DNA of 64,000 bases from Azoarcus sp. L1K30 (GCF_018122735.1 NZ_JAGRRD010000001.1:1442375-1506374); one strand, 5' to 3'; numbered from the stretch's first letter, positions 23,790 to 33,428 are shown. The notes: generated by a model not told the origin, from the letters alone. Numbers and translations are program-made.

Positions 23790-24689
23790 CTACTGCATTA
23801 CGGCGCGCTCCACGCGAACTGCAGTTGCGCGCGGTCGTATCTCGAGACCCCGAGCCTGCACGTTCGCACGCGTAAACGCAGCGCCGAGCAGCAGGATCAG
23901 CGAGGAGTAGTTGACCCACATCAGCAATAACACCAGGGACCCCGCGGCGCCGTAGGTCGATGTGGTCGCCGTCGTCGACAGGTAATGTGCGATCAGCGTT
24001 CGTCCAAATCCGAACAGAAGCGCCGTCACCACTGCCCCCAGCCAGACATCGCGCCAGGCAAGGACGACGTCGGGCAACACGCGAAAGATGGTGGCAAAAA
24101 GCAGGGTGACGACGACCAGCGATACAACGCCGTCAAGCACGAGCAATACAACCCCTGGGACTGGCAACCAATCCTGCGCAAACGCCACGACGCCCTGCAC
24201 GAGCGCACCGAGCACGAGGGACACCAGCAGCACGAAACCAATCCCGAGCACCACGGTGAGCGACAGCAGGCGTCCCTTGATGAAAATCAGCAGACTGCTG
24301 CGCGAAGGGCGTGGTGCCACCCCCCAGATTGCGTTCAGCGCGTTCTGCATCTGCGCAAAGACGGTAGTGGCACCGAAGAGCATCGCCCCGATGCCGGCCA
24401 CCGTGGGCAGCAATCCACTGTGTTCCACGCGGCTGCCCTCCACAGCAGTCTGCACCGCAGCGGCCGCCTCGGGACCGATCGCCGCCTGGAGTTGCTGGGC
24501 GATCTGACCTTGAGCCGCACTTTCGCCAAGCACCAGCGCAACAATGCTGACCGCCACGATCACCACCGGCGCGATGGAGAAGACGGTGAAAAATGCTAGC
24601 GCCGCGGCGTGAATGAAAACCTGCGCATCGAGCCAGATGCGTACCGTATTCCGCACGAGGCCAATCAAGTACCTGATCCATCCGTTCAT
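23790..24689 (-). CDS. YihY/BrkB-family inner-membrane protein
   Basis: 299 aa integral membrane protein with about six predicted helices. Family features: AAALAFFTVFSIAPVVIVAV at the N-terminus, GATTVFAQMQNALNAIWGV in the middle and TTSTYGAAGSLVLLLMWVNYSSLILLLGA near the end. Formerly called RNase BN or BrkB; the actual function is unsettled (transport or envelope role). The ATG at 24689 was chosen because GGAGG lies 8 bases upstream; a longer frame to 24857 lacks hydrophobic or conserved sequence. It stands alone. The 280-base gap between it and the chemoreceptor stop at 24970 contains nothing I can identify. Confidence 0.87.
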   Translation of the reverse strand: MNGWIRYLIGLVRNTVRIWLDAQVFIHAAALAFFTVFSIAPVVIVAVSIVALVLGESAAQGQIAQQLQAAIGPEAAAAVQTAVEGSRVEHSGLLPTVAGIGAMLFGATTVFAQMQNALNAIWGVAPRPSRSSLLIFIKGRLLSLTVVLGIGFVLLVSLVLGALVQGVVAFAQDWLPVPGVVLLVLDGVVSLVVVTLLFATIFRVLPDVVLAWRDVWLGAVVTALLFGFGRTLIAHYLSTTATTSTYGAAGSLVLLLMWVNYSSLILLLGAAFTRANVQARGLEIRPRATAVRVERAVMQ

Positions 24690-24969
24690 CGCACAAGCCT
24701 CCATTTCATCAGACCATTTGCGGCGACCCTGCAACTCATCGTGCAGATTTTCTGATTCGTTCGACCCATGCAGCTTGGATGACGAGATCGACGATGTGAC
24801 CGCCCGATCGAAAAAGCCCGTGAGCGAATGGCTGTGCGACGCGGCGATTTCGAGCACGCCGAGAGGCCGGATGCGAGCATGCGTGCCTCACTTCCGAAAA
24901 AATGCCCGCCACCGCAACACGTGCAGTACCGGGCATTGCTCGATGCCTGAACCGCTCAACTGCCTCGCA

Positions 24970-26604
24970 TCAATGCCTGAAGCGAGCGACGGATGCGCGC
25001 AGTTCAGCTGCCACGCCGTCAAGCATATGGGCCGACTCCGCCGTCGCTTGCATTGACGCGCCAGTCTCCTCGACCATCTGGGCAATACTCTCGACCTGCT
25101 GCGCGATTGCGGTACTTGCAGTGCTCTGCTCCCTCGTCGCAAGCGCAACCTCGCGAATCCTCAGCACCATGGCACCCGCCCCTGCCCGAATGTCCCGCAG
25201 TGACTGCGCCGCATCCTGAGCCAGGGCGACGCCATGTTCAACCTGGGGCAGCACCCTGTCCATGGTTCCGACCGCCTGCGCGGTATCTCCCTGAATGGCG
25301 CCAATCATTCCACCAATCTCTTCGGTGGCCCGAGACGTCCTTTCAGCGAGCTTTCGGACCTCGTCAGCCACGACGGCAAACCCTCGCCCCTGTTCTCCGG
25401 CGCGTGCAGCTTCGATCGCGGCATTCAGGGCCAAGAGGTTCGTTTGTGCCGCAATCTCCTTGATAACATTCGCGATCGACGAAATTTCGTTGGTCCGACT
25501 CTCAAGCGTACGCAATTGTTCCGCGGCATTCACCACGGACTGACTGATCTGATGCATCTCACCCGTCGCGCTGGCCACCTTTTCCTCGCCGCTCGATGCC
25601 ATGTCGGACGCCGCATTCGAATCGCGCTCGGTATCCAGTGCACTATCGGATATATGCGTGATCGACACCGTCATCTGCTCAATGGCAGCGGCCATTGCCG
25701 ATGTCGAGTCGGCCTGGCGATGCGCCGCAATCGCCACCTGATCAGAAGAGTGCGTAATCTCTGCCACGGCTTCCGACATCCTGACTGCACCATCCGAGAT
25801 TTTCGCAATCATTTCGCGGAATGCCCGGAGCATTTGGGCAAGCCCCGCCAGCATGCTGCCTTCTGCAACCCGCCCGACCTCCACCGTCAGGTCACCGCTT
25901 GCCGCGCGCTCCATTAGCGCCATCGCTTCGGAAGGCTCGCCACCGATCTGGCGCAATATCGATCGCGCGATCAGAAATCCGAACCCGACAATGAATGCCA
26001 TGATGGCAGCACCAATGCCCGCGTCGCGGACCAGGAGCTGCAAAAACGCCTGATCCACGTCATCGACATAGACGCCTGTTCCGATCATCCACTGCCATGG
26101 TTGGAACACCATGACATATTGAAGCTTATCGACCGCAACCTTCGTGCCCGGTCTCGGAAACGACGTCTCGACGAATCCCATTCCGTTCGCCTTCGCGACC
26201 GCGAGCATATCCTTGATGGCATAACGCCCCTGGCCGTCCCGGACATCCTCGACGACGTTTTTTCCCGCCCATTCCGTGCGGATGGGGTGCATCTCGGTAA
26301 TACCTGAAGTGTTATACACGTAAAGGTATTCCGACTTTCCGTCACCATATCGCATGCTGCTCAAGGACTTGAGCGCCTGCCGCTTCGCCTCTGCCTCGCT
26401 CAACTCGCCCTTGCCGACCTGGTCGTGGAATCCTGCTACCAGCTGCTCGGCCGATTGAACGATCGAAGCAATCTGCTCCTTGCGCCCTTCCATGAGGGCT
26501 TGTCTCACTTCAAGCGCACCAAATACGCTAGTCAGTGCAATTCCGATAAACGCCGCAAGGACGAGCGACGCAATTCTGGTCCTTAACGTGAGACCTTTGA
26601 ACAT
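24970..26604 (-). CDS. Methyl-accepting chemotaxis protein with single-Cache sensor
   Basis: 544 aa. Transmembrane helix 1 at about residues 10-30, a periplasmic sCache_2-type domain (about 35-185; [52 protein letters not shown]), helix 2 at about 190-212, a HAMP-like linker, then the signalling domain with the hairpin tip [41 protein letters not shown]. No C-terminal CheR-docking pentapeptide (it ends RFRH). The ligand is probably a small organic acid, by analogy to sCache_2 receptors. AAAGGG lies 6 bases before the ATG at 26604, which decides against the ATG at 26610. Upstream is an unusually AT-rich, dyad-rich region. Confidence 0.92.
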   Translation of the reverse strand: MFKGLTLRTRIASLVLAAFIGIALTSVFGALEVRQALMEGRKEQIASIVQSAEQLVAGFHDQVGKGELSEAEAKRQALKSLSSMRYGDGKSEYLYVYNTSGITEMHPIRTEWAGKNVVEDVRDGQGRYAIKDMLAVAKANGMGFVETSFPRPGTKVAVDKLQYVMVFQPWQWMIGTGVYVDDVDQAFLQLLVRDAGIGAAIMAFIVGFGFLIARSILRQIGGEPSEAMALMERAASGDLTVEVGRVAEGSMLAGLAQMLRAFREMIAKISDGAVRMSEAVAEITHSSDQVAIAAHRQADSTSAMAAAIEQMTVSITHISDSALDTERDSNAASDMASSGEEKVASATGEMHQISQSVVNAAEQLRTLESRTNEISSIANVIKEIAAQTNLLALNAAIEAARAGEQGRGFAVVADEVRKLAERTSRATEEIGGMIGAIQGDTAQAVGTMDRVLPQVEHGVALAQDAAQSLRDIRAGAGAMVLRIREVALATREQSTASTAIAQQVESIAQMVEETGASMQATAESAHMLDGVAAELRASVARFRH

Positions 26605-26762
26605 ATACATCCCTTTTAGGAACAAACGGTGACGGTGAGGCAGCTTGAACGCGCCAGGTGACGTCAATCCACTCATGCGCGCAAACCACCAGGCTTGGAC
26701 GACTCGCGAATTCACCGCAAAGCGTGCTTTCGGCACAGCCAGCTACAATCACTCAAAAACCA

Positions 26763-26812
26763 ATTCTTATATAAGAATGAGCATATAAGACAAGATATAT
26801 ATCTTTATATGC
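26763..26812. repeat. Cluster of AT-rich perfect palindromes upstream of the chemoreceptor
   Basis: 16-base perfect palindrome ATTCTTATATAAGAAT (26763-26778), then AAGATATATATCTT (26792-26805) flanked by GCATATAA / TTATATGC (26781-26788 and 26805-26812). The run is strikingly AT-rich in a GC-rich chromosome and lies in the gap between the chemoreceptor start (26604) and the HDOD stop (26882). It is 160 bases from the receptor ATG, so it could be an activator site or supercoiling-sensitive DNA. The rest of that gap shows no gene. Confidence 0.55.
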
Positions 26813-26881
26813 TTATAAATTCGCCCAATCATTTGAGCTGCGCTTACCGCTGTCCACACATTCTGAACTTCGACCCAACAC

Positions 26882-27739
26882 TCACCCCCTGACCGCATCG
26901 AGGATCTGGTGGCGCTCGTCCTGTGAATCATGCAGCAAAGGCTTCAGGTCTTCGGGATCAATCCCGAACGCACTTGCCGCATCGATGCCGCGCAGCGGAT
27001 GCAGTCCGAGCAAGCCATCGAGTGGATTCGGACATTCGGATACCAGAGAGGCAATCTGCACGATGTGGAGGAGCTTGCCCGGCGGCCAGGTGCCGCTGTA
27101 CGCCTCCTCCTCGAGACTGTCGACCAGCGTTTCCGGGATCTCGAAAACCTCCAGCACGGCGCGCCCCACGCGCCGGTGCAGACCGTCCACGAGCTGCGCG
27201 AACTGGTCGATGTTCTGTTCCATGGCGGGGTAGTCCGACGCCCGCGCCACCAGGAAAAGCTGACCGATGTACGACATCATGCCTGCCATCAGCGCGGTAT
27301 CCGGATTGGCCGCTCGCGTCTTGCGGGCCAGCGCAAAACACCAGGACGCAACATCGACCGACCGCAGCCACAATCCGAGCGCCAGCGTACGCATGTTGGG
27401 CGACCGATGATCGCCCGCGATCTGTTCCGACGCCACCGCAAACGCCAGACTGCGCAGCGGACCAAGACCGATGCGGCGGACGGCCACACCGACCGAATCC
27501 ACTAGTGCGCCATAGGGGTTGAGCGCGACGGTGTTGGCCATGCGGATCGTCTTCGCTGCCAGCACCGGCTCCGCCTGAATCACGGCCACGATCTGATCGA
27601 GACCGACATCGGGATCATCCGCCAGGCGTTTGATGCGCAGGGTCACCTCCATCGACACCGGGAACACCAGCCGTCGCGCCTCCAACTCGGCTTCGACGGT
27701 TTGCGTGAGTGCATTGGCCTGACGCTGGAACTCGCTCAT
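26882..27739 (-). CDS. HDOD-domain signalling protein
   Basis: 285 aa, essentially one HDOD domain (about residues 30-225), a catalytically dead relative of HD phosphohydrolases found in bacterial signalling. Typical features: the FPVSMEVTLRIKRLADDPDVGLDQIVAVIQAEPVLAAKTIRMAN start and NPYGALVDSVGVAVRRIGL; the later AGMMSYIGQLFLVARASDYP occupies the place of the HD motif but has no HD pair. The ATG at 27739 has GGGGAGG 6 bases upstream. It is divergent from the GGDEF-EAL gene, and the two may belong to one c-di-GMP-linked signalling locus. Confidence 0.88.
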   Translation of the reverse strand: MSEFQRQANALTQTVEAELEARRLVFPVSMEVTLRIKRLADDPDVGLDQIVAVIQAEPVLAAKTIRMANTVALNPYGALVDSVGVAVRRIGLGPLRSLAFAVASEQIAGDHRSPNMRTLALGLWLRSVDVASWCFALARKTRAANPDTALMAGMMSYIGQLFLVARASDYPAMEQNIDQFAQLVDGLHRRVGRAVLEVFEIPETLVDSLEEEAYSGTWPPGKLLHIVQIASLVSECPNPLDGLLGLHPLRGIDAASAFGIDPEDLKPLLHDSQDERHQILDAVRG

Positions 27740-28013
27740 TGTGTCCTCCCCTGTCGCCTCGGTGTTGCCTGTCTTCACCCTTGGGCCGCTGCTGGCACAC
27801 GGCCCCGATCATTTCAATGTACCAAATAATCCGTCTCTCCAGCGCTGTCGGACACGGCCAGGCGATCGGGGTAAACACCAATACGCCTGGCTTGCGCCCG
27901 CGGCTTGCGCCACAGAAAGATCGCACATTTGTGTCAGACCAATGACGTTTAACGAAACTGCAATGCATTTGGCGGAGCATGCAGTCATCGCGGTCGCCGT
28001 GGCAGCCGGTCGG

Positions 28014-29708
28014 ATGTCTAACTCTTTCGTACTAATCCGTGTGACTACGCCAATTTCAGTCGATCCGCAGCACCACTCCACACCGGCCAGACATGCTCAC
28101 GAAGACGGGCTTACCGAGTTGCCTAGACGCGGCATCCTGCGCACACTGAATTCGTGGTCCCTGGCCATGCTGGCCGCGCTTGCACTGTCCGGTGTACAGA
28201 TCTGGGGCTTGTGGACTCTTCGCGCCACCACGGATGCCGAGCCACGCGCCGTGATGACGCGCGCGCTCACCTTGCTGATGATCACGGCGACGACGGCCTT
28301 CATCATTGTTGTCAGGCGCTGGCAGCGCACTCATGCCAATCAGGTGGCCGCGTTAGTGCAGCAAACGCACCTCAATGCGCAGCTGAGCGCCGAGAAGGGC
28401 GCGGTCTATCAGCTCGCCTCCTACGATCACCTGACGGGCCTGCCGAACCGGATGCTGTTTTCCGAACTGGCGAACAGCCACCTCTCGCGCACCCGGCGCA
28501 GCCATGCCCCCTTCGTAATGATGTTTCTCGACCTTGATCGATTCAAACTGATCAATGACACCTTGGGACACCGCATCGGCGACTTGCTGTTGCAAGGCGT
28601 GGCGCAGCGCCTCAATGCATCCGTGCGTGACGCCGATATCGTGGCCCGCCTGGGCGGGGACGAATTTGTCGTGCTGTTAACGGAGTTGGAATCGATCGAC
28701 GATGCGGGGCGGGTGGCGAACAAGCTGATCAACGAGATCGGCCGCCCGATGCAGATCGAGGCGCATGAACTGGAGATGCGCCCGAGTATCGGTATTGCCG
28801 TCCATCCGCGCGACGGGCTCGACCTCGACGCCCTGATGCGAAATGCCGACTCGGCGATGTACGAGGCCAAGCGTGCCGGACGCGGCTGTTTCCGCTTCTA
28901 CGATCCGTCATTGAACACGCGCTCGGCGCTGCAGGCCGATCTGAGCGGCCGCTTCCGGCGCGCGATCATGGGTGGTGAATTCGTCCTCCACTACCAGCCG
29001 CGCATTTCACTCAACGGCTATCGCATCACCAGCCTGGAAGCTTTGATCCGCTGGCAGCATCCGGAGCGCGGTCTGGTCCTCCCCGGCGAATTCATCGACT
29101 ACGCCGAGCAGGAGGGTCTGGTGGTGGAGCTCGGCAACTGGGTCGTGCGCGAAGCCAGCCGCCAGATTGCGGCCTGGCTTGCCGGCGGCGTCGATGTGGT
29201 GCCGGTCGCGATCAACGTATCGCCCAAGCAATTGCGCGACCAGACCTTCGTCGACCACCTGCGCAACACCGTGGCCGACTTCGCCATCCCAGCCTCCTTG
29301 CTCGAAATCGAAATCACCGAACGCTGTGTGGTGGAAGACTTCGAACGCCCGCGCCTCGCCCTCGAGGCGCTCTCCGCGCTGGGGCTGAAAATCGCACTGG
29401 ACGACTACGGCACCGGCTTTTCCAGCCTGAGTTACCTGAAGCGGCTCCCGATCAACATCATCAAGATCGACCGCAGCTTCATCAGCGACATCCGCAACCA
29501 GAGCAACGATGCGGCCATCGTCGCCTCGACCATTGCGCTCGGCCATAACCTGGGCCTCACCGTCATTGCCGAAGGCGTCGAGACGCGCGAACAGGTCATC
29601 TACCTGCGTACCGCTGGCTGCGACGAGGTGCAGGGCTACTATTTTCAGAAACCGGTGCCCGCGCACGAAATCATCGACGCGCTGCGGGCTGGCGAAGTCG
29701 TGCGCTGA
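28014..29708 (+). CDS. Membrane GGDEF-EAL c-di-GMP protein
   Basis: About 564 aa; the start is uncertain (ATG 28014 chosen, ATG 27942 also possible; neither has a strong ribosome-binding site). Two transmembrane helices (SWSLAMLAALALSGVQIWGL and a second about 30 residues later) enclose a very short periplasmic loop. Then a GGDEF domain with intact GGDEF and I-site RDAD, and an EAL domain with LEALIRW, DDYGTGFSSLSYL and IAEGVET all present. Both synthesis and hydrolysis of c-di-GMP therefore look possible; which dominates cannot be told. There is no sensor domain beyond the membrane segment. Divergent from the HDOD gene; the 274-base gap shows no further gene. Confidence 0.9.
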   Translation: MSNSFVLIRVTTPISVDPQHHSTPARHAHEDGLTELPRRGILRTLNSWSLAMLAALALSGVQIWGLWTLRATTDAEPRAVMTRALTLLMITATTAFIIVVRRWQRTHANQVAALVQQTHLNAQLSAEKGAVYQLASYDHLTGLPNRMLFSELANSHLSRTRRSHAPFVMMFLDLDRFKLINDTLGHRIGDLLLQGVAQRLNASVRDADIVARLGGDEFVVLLTELESIDDAGRVANKLINEIGRPMQIEAHELEMRPSIGIAVHPRDGLDLDALMRNADSAMYEAKRAGRGCFRFYDPSLNTRSALQADLSGRFRRAIMGGEFVLHYQPRISLNGYRITSLEALIRWQHPERGLVLPGEFIDYAEQEGLVVELGNWVVREASRQIAAWLAGGVDVVPVAINVSPKQLRDQTFVDHLRNTVADFAIPASLLEIEITERCVVEDFERPRLALEALSALGLKIALDDYGTGFSSLSYLKRLPINIIKIDRSFISDIRNQSNDAAIVASTIALGHNLGLTVIAEGVETREQVIYLRTAGCDEVQGYYFQKPVPAHEIIDALRAGEVVR

Positions 29709-29767
29709 AAGCCCCCGCCCGCGAAGTCCATCATCGCGGGCCCGATCGACGCCGGGCCCGGGCACCA

Positions 29768-30199
29768 TCACCCCAGATGGGTATGACGCTTGCCGAGCGC
29801 GCCGGCATCCATCGACGCCAGACCCCGCAATATGCCGCAGGTATCGAGCGCCCGCTCCGACGGACATTGCTGACGCAGCGCACTCAGCTGCTGCTTGAGA
29901 TCGGTGAGTTCGCGAATACGCCGGTCGACATGGCCGATGTGTTCATCAACGAGATCATTGACAGCGCCGCATCCTGCGTCAGGCGCATCCATTAACGCAA
30001 GCAAGGCACGAATCTCGTCGTGCGCCATGTCAAGTGCGCGGCAGTTTCGAATGAATCGCAAGCGCTCCAGATGGCCATCGCCATAGCTGCGATAGTTGCT
30101 CGGGCTTCTTTCCGCCGCCGGGAGCAGGCCTTCCTTCTCGTAGTAGCGGATGGTTTCTGCCGAGCATTTTGCCTTGCTGGCCAGTTCGCCGATCTTCAT
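29768..30199 (-). CDS. cadR: MerR-family Cd(II)/Pb(II)-responsive regulator
   Basis: 143 aa. N-terminal MerR winged-helix domain (MKIGELASKAKCSAETIRYYEKEGLLP), dimerisation helix, then metal-binding cysteines: C in DAGCGAVNDL, C in QQCPSE and C in LDTCGIL, the three-Cys pattern of CadR/PbrR. The tail ends RHTHLG, where CadR proteins often carry extra His residues. It should activate the divergent efflux ATPase gene by twisting its over-long promoter spacer. CGGAG lies 6 bases before the ATG. Cd, Pb and Zn response cannot be separated from sequence. Confidence 0.93.
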   Translation of the reverse strand: MKIGELASKAKCSAETIRYYEKEGLLPAAERSPSNYRSYGDGHLERLRFIRNCRALDMAHDEIRALLALMDAPDAGCGAVNDLVDEHIGHVDRRIRELTDLKQQLSALRQQCPSERALDTCGILRGLASMDAGALGKRHTHLG

Positions 30200-30220
30200 G
30201 TCGATCTCCGGAAATCACAC

Positions 30221-30251
30221 TTGACCTTGAAGTGGCTTCAAGGTCTTGAAT
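30221..30251 (+). promoter_or_regulatory. MerR-type operator/promoter of cadA
   Basis: TTGACC (-35, 30221-30226) and TTGAAT (-10, 30246-30251) are separated by 19 bases, the long spacer that MerR regulators correct. Between them is a perfect 10-base inverted repeat GACCTTGAAG-TGG-CTTCAAGGTC (30223-30245). It sits in the cadR-cadA gap exactly where the CadR site is expected. Confidence 0.9.
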
Positions 30252-30282
30252 AGCGACATACGATGACACCCGGGGCGCAATC

Positions 30283-32583
30283 ATGTCCACTTGCTGCAAT
30301 CAAGATTCCGCGCCGCACTCGGCGGCACCACCAGCACACGAGCAGCCTGAGCCCGACTTGACGCAGGGGCATTCGCAGCACGGTCAACACACCCCTGCGG
30401 CACCGGCCACAGGCGGCTGTTGCGGGTGTGGCACGTCCGCGCCTGCGCAGCCTTTGGGACCCGTGCCCGCGACAAAGGTTGCAGGCGGCGTCCGCAGCAC
30501 CCTGCGCATCCTGCAGATGGATTGCCCCACCGAAGAAGCCCTGATCCGCAACAGGCTCGCCACGATGCCCGCAGTCGGGAACCTGGATTTCAACCTCATG
30601 CAGAGAACGCTGACGGTCGACCATACGCCCGACGCCCTTGATGCCGTCCTCGACGCGGTGCGTTCGCTGGGTTTCGAACCCGAATTGACAGCGCCCGGCC
30701 AGCGCGCCCGGCCGGTCGACGAAAGCCCCCCGCTCCGGTGGTGGCCGCTGGCGGCCGCCGGCATGTTGGCACTCGCCGCGGAGGCGCTCGACTGGTTCGG
30801 TCAGCCTGCCTTGCTCGCCGCCGCATGCGCGCTGGCTGCCATTGCCATCAGCGGTACCGGCACCTACCGCAAGGGCTGGATCGCCATCCGCAACGGCAAC
30901 CTCAATATCAATGCCCTGATGAGCATCGCGGTCACCGGCGCCATGTTGCTGGGCGAATGGCCCGAAGCCGCGATGGTGATGGTGCTGTTCTCCGTTGCCG
31001 AAGTCATCGAGGCACGCTCGCTCGATCGCGCGCGCAACGCGATCAGGGGGCTGATGCAACTCGTGCCGCCGAGCGCGAGCGTGGTGAACACCGATGGTAG
31101 CGTGACACGGATCGATGCCGCCGCGGTGGCCGTCGGACAAGTGGTTCGCGTCCGCCCCGGCGAACGCGTGGGCCTCGACGGCATCGTCATCAATGGCCGT
31201 TCGACGCTGAACCAGGCCCCCATCAGCGGCGAGAGCCTGCCGATAGACAAGGGCCCCGGCGACACGGTCTTTGCCGGCTCCATCAATGAGTCGGGCGCCT
31301 TCGACTATCGCGTCACCGCTGCGGCGAACGACACCATGCTTGCCCGCATCATCCATGCGGTGGAAGAGGCGCAAGGGGCGAAAGCGCCGACCCAGCGCTT
31401 CATCGATCGCTTCGCGCGCGTCTACACCCCGGTCGTGTTCGCGCTTGCGCTCGCGGTCGCGGTGCTTCCCCCGGTCTTCGCCGCAGCCGACTGGCATGAA
31501 TGGATCTACAAGGCACTGGTGCTCCTCGTCATTGCCTGCCCCTGCGCACTGGTGATCTCGACCCCGGTCACCATTGTCAGCGGCCTCGCTGCCGCTGCCC
31601 GCCACGGCATTCTGATCAAGGGCGGCGTCTATCTGGAGAACGGCAGAAAGCTGGCGTGGCTGGCCTTCGACAAGACCGGCACCCTGACCCACGGCAAACC
31701 CGAACAAACCGACTTCGAGTCCATCGGCGACGTTGACGCCGAACGCTGTCTGCGCTTGGCAGCCAGCCTCTCGGAACGCTCGGACCATCCTGTTTCGCAG
31801 GCCATCGTGCGCGCAGCCGCAGCGGCCGGCGTGACGCCTGAGCAGGTCGAATCCTTCGAGGCCGTTGGCGGTCGTGGCGTCAGGGCGACGATAGACGGCG
31901 CCCGCTATGCGCTTGGCAATCATCGCATGCTGCACGAACAGGCCCTGTGCTCGGACGCGCTCGAGGCACGCGTGGACATGCTCGAGCGCCAGGGCAAGAC
32001 CGTCGTCGCGCTGTTCGACGACGCGCGCGTACTCGGCCTGTTCGCCGTGGCCGACACGCTCAAGGACAGCAGCCTGGCCGCCGTTGCCGAGCTGCATCGA
32101 CTGGGCGTGAAAACGCTGATGCTCAGCGGCGACAACCCGCACACCGTGCAGGCGATTGCGCACGCGCTGGGGATCGACGAAGCCCGCGGCAACCTGCTCC
32201 CCGCCGACAAGCTGGCGGCAATCGAGCACCTGGCGGCACAAGGCATGGTGGGCATGGCTGGTGACGGTATCAACGACGCCCCTGCGATCGCGCGTGCGGA
32301 CATCGGCTTCGCCATGGGCGCCATGGGCACGGATACCGCCATCGAAACGGCGGACGTTGCCCTGATGGATGACGATCTGGGCAAGATCGCCACCTTCGTC
32401 CGCCTGTCGCGATCCACTCACGCGCTGCTGGTGCAGAACATTGCGCTGGCGCTGGGCATCAAGGCGGTCTTCCTGTTGCTCACCCTTGCCGGCATGAGCA
32501 CGATGTGGATGGCGGTGTTCGCCGATATGGGCGCCAGCCTGATCGTGGTGGGCAACGGCCTGCGGCTGCTGCGCAAGGGATGA
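30283..32583 (+). CDS. cadA: Cd/Zn/Pb-exporting P-type ATPase
   Basis: 766 aa P1B-type ATPase. The first 65 residues are rich in His and Cys (STCCNQ, GHSQHGQH, GGCCGCGTS), a likely metal-binding tail, followed by an HMA-like domain with the QMDCPTEE motif typical of CadA/ZntA. Catalytic elements: SGES (actuator), CPC in IACPCALVIS (membrane metal site), DKTGTLTHG (phosphorylation Asp), SDHPVS and GDGINDAP. It exports divalent soft metals from the cytoplasm. Divergent from cadR and controlled by the operator at 30221-30251. zntA is an equally valid name. Confidence 0.93.
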   Translation: MSTCCNQDSAPHSAAPPAHEQPEPDLTQGHSQHGQHTPAAPATGGCCGCGTSAPAQPLGPVPATKVAGGVRSTLRILQMDCPTEEALIRNRLATMPAVGNLDFNLMQRTLTVDHTPDALDAVLDAVRSLGFEPELTAPGQRARPVDESPPLRWWPLAAAGMLALAAEALDWFGQPALLAAACALAAIAISGTGTYRKGWIAIRNGNLNINALMSIAVTGAMLLGEWPEAAMVMVLFSVAEVIEARSLDRARNAIRGLMQLVPPSASVVNTDGSVTRIDAAAVAVGQVVRVRPGERVGLDGIVINGRSTLNQAPISGESLPIDKGPGDTVFAGSINESGAFDYRVTAAANDTMLARIIHAVEEAQGAKAPTQRFIDRFARVYTPVVFALALAVAVLPPVFAAADWHEWIYKALVLLVIACPCALVISTPVTIVSGLAAAARHGILIKGGVYLENGRKLAWLAFDKTGTLTHGKPEQTDFESIGDVDAERCLRLAASLSERSDHPVSQAIVRAAAAAGVTPEQVESFEAVGGRGVRATIDGARYALGNHRMLHEQALCSDALEARVDMLERQGKTVVALFDDARVLGLFAVADTLKDSSLAAVAELHRLGVKTLMLSGDNPHTVQAIAHALGIDEARGNLLPADKLAAIEHLAAQGMVGMAGDGINDAPAIARADIGFAMGAMGTDTAIETADVALMDDDLGKIATFVRLSRSTHALLVQNIALALGIKAVFLLLTLAGMSTMWMAVFADMGASLIVVGNGLRLLRKG

Positions 32584-32587
32584 TGTC

Positions 32588-32607
32588 GCGCGCCTGTCCC
32601 GGCGCGC
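32588..32607. terminator. Possible bidirectional terminator between cadA and the lysE-like gene
   Basis: Seven-base inverted repeat GCGCGCC / GGCGCGC (32588-32594 and 32601-32607) in the 36-base gap between two convergent genes. No proper U-run, so the strength is doubtful. Confidence 0.4.
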
Positions 32608-32619
32608 TTGCGCACGGAC

Positions 32620-33261
32620 TCAGCGCCCGACGATCAGGCGTGCACCGAGCAGCACGAAGATGCCGCCGGCCGCACGATCCAGCCACAACGCCAGTCGCGG
32701 CCGACGCGCCAGGCGCTCGCCGATCGCCCCCGAGAACCAGCCGATCAGGGCAAAGATCAGCGCCGCCTGCACCGTGAACACCACGCCAAGCTGCATGATC
32801 TGCCAACCTGTATGCCCACGCGCACCGTCGACGAACTGTGGCAGGAAGGCGAGAAAGAACAGGATCACCTTCGGATTGATGGCATTGGCTAACAGCCCCC
32901 TGAAAAAGAGGCGCCTTGCGCTTTCATCGGCCGCTGCAGGCGCCGCACCGGGCCCCGCGAGCGCACGCGCCCCCAGTATGGCGCGCACGCCAAGCCACAC
33001 CAGATAGAGACCACCGGCGACCTTGAGCGCCATGAAGGCAGTCTGCGAGGCTGCGATCACGGCACTGACGCCCAGTGCAGCCAATACCGAATGGTTGAGA
33101 CATCCGGCGCCGCAACCCAGTCCGAACGCCACGCCCAAACGGCGCCCGCGCGCAATGCCGAGGCTCAGGACCATCAGGTTATCGGGGCCGGGCGCCAGTG
33201 TGATCAGAATCGAGGCGGCCAGGAAGGCAGCAAACTGCTGCACCGTGATCAAGGTATCCAT
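32620..33261 (-). CDS. LysE/RhtB-family amino-acid exporter
   Basis: 213 aa with about six transmembrane helices, the usual size of LysE/RhtB translocators. The N-terminal family signature is clear: ILITLAPGPDNLMVLSLGIARGRRLG, followed by GLYLVWLGVRAI and the later LFFRGLLANAINPKVILFFLAFLPQFV. Family members export lysine, homoserine, threonine or other amino acids; the substrate here is unknown. GGGAGGA lies 6 bases before the ATG. Convergent with cadA. Confidence 0.9.
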   Translation of the reverse strand: MDTLITVQQFAAFLAASILITLAPGPDNLMVLSLGIARGRRLGVAFGLGCGAGCLNHSVLAALGVSAVIAASQTAFMALKVAGGLYLVWLGVRAILGARALAGPGAAPAAADESARRLFFRGLLANAINPKVILFFLAFLPQFVDGARGHTGWQIMQLGVVFTVQAALIFALIGWFSGAIGERLARRPRLALWLDRAAGGIFVLLGARLIVGR

Positions 33262-33301
33262 GACAATCCTCCCGCCTGGCCACCCTCGCGTAACCCGGGC
33301 G

Positions 33302-33335
33302 CAAAAACGACAAGGCCAGCTCCGAAGAACTGGCC
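33302..33335 (-). terminator. Intrinsic terminator behind tRNA-Thr
   Basis: On the minus strand GGCCAGTTC-TTCG-GAGCTGGCC forms a hairpin with a UUCG tetraloop, followed by TTGTCGTTTTTG. It begins 18 bases after the tRNA 3' end. Confidence 0.85.
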
Positions 33336-33352
33336 CAAGCGCTTGATTTTAC

Positions 33353-33428
33353 TGGTGCCCCCGGCAGGAATCGAACCCGCGACCTTCGGTTTACAAAACC
33401 GCTGCTCTACCGACTGAGCTACAAGGGC
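33353..33428 (-). tRNA. tRNA-Thr (anticodon UGU)
   Basis: 76-nt cloverleaf with encoded CCA. Acceptor GCCCTTG/CGGGGGC, D-stem GCTC/GAGC, anticodon loop TTTGTAA giving UGU, T-stem GCGGG/CCTGC with TTCGATT loop. The anticodon stem has four pairs; the outermost 27:43 position is a G-A mismatch. The other stems pair fully (with G-U pairs). Alone, not next to other tRNAs or tufB. Confidence 0.97.

Noticed and set aside
30238-32421. 727-codon open frame on the minus strand opposite cadA
   Set aside because: It is the antisense shadow of a P-type ATPase in GC-rich DNA: composition is low-complexity Arg/His/Gly/Ala and there are no family motifs.
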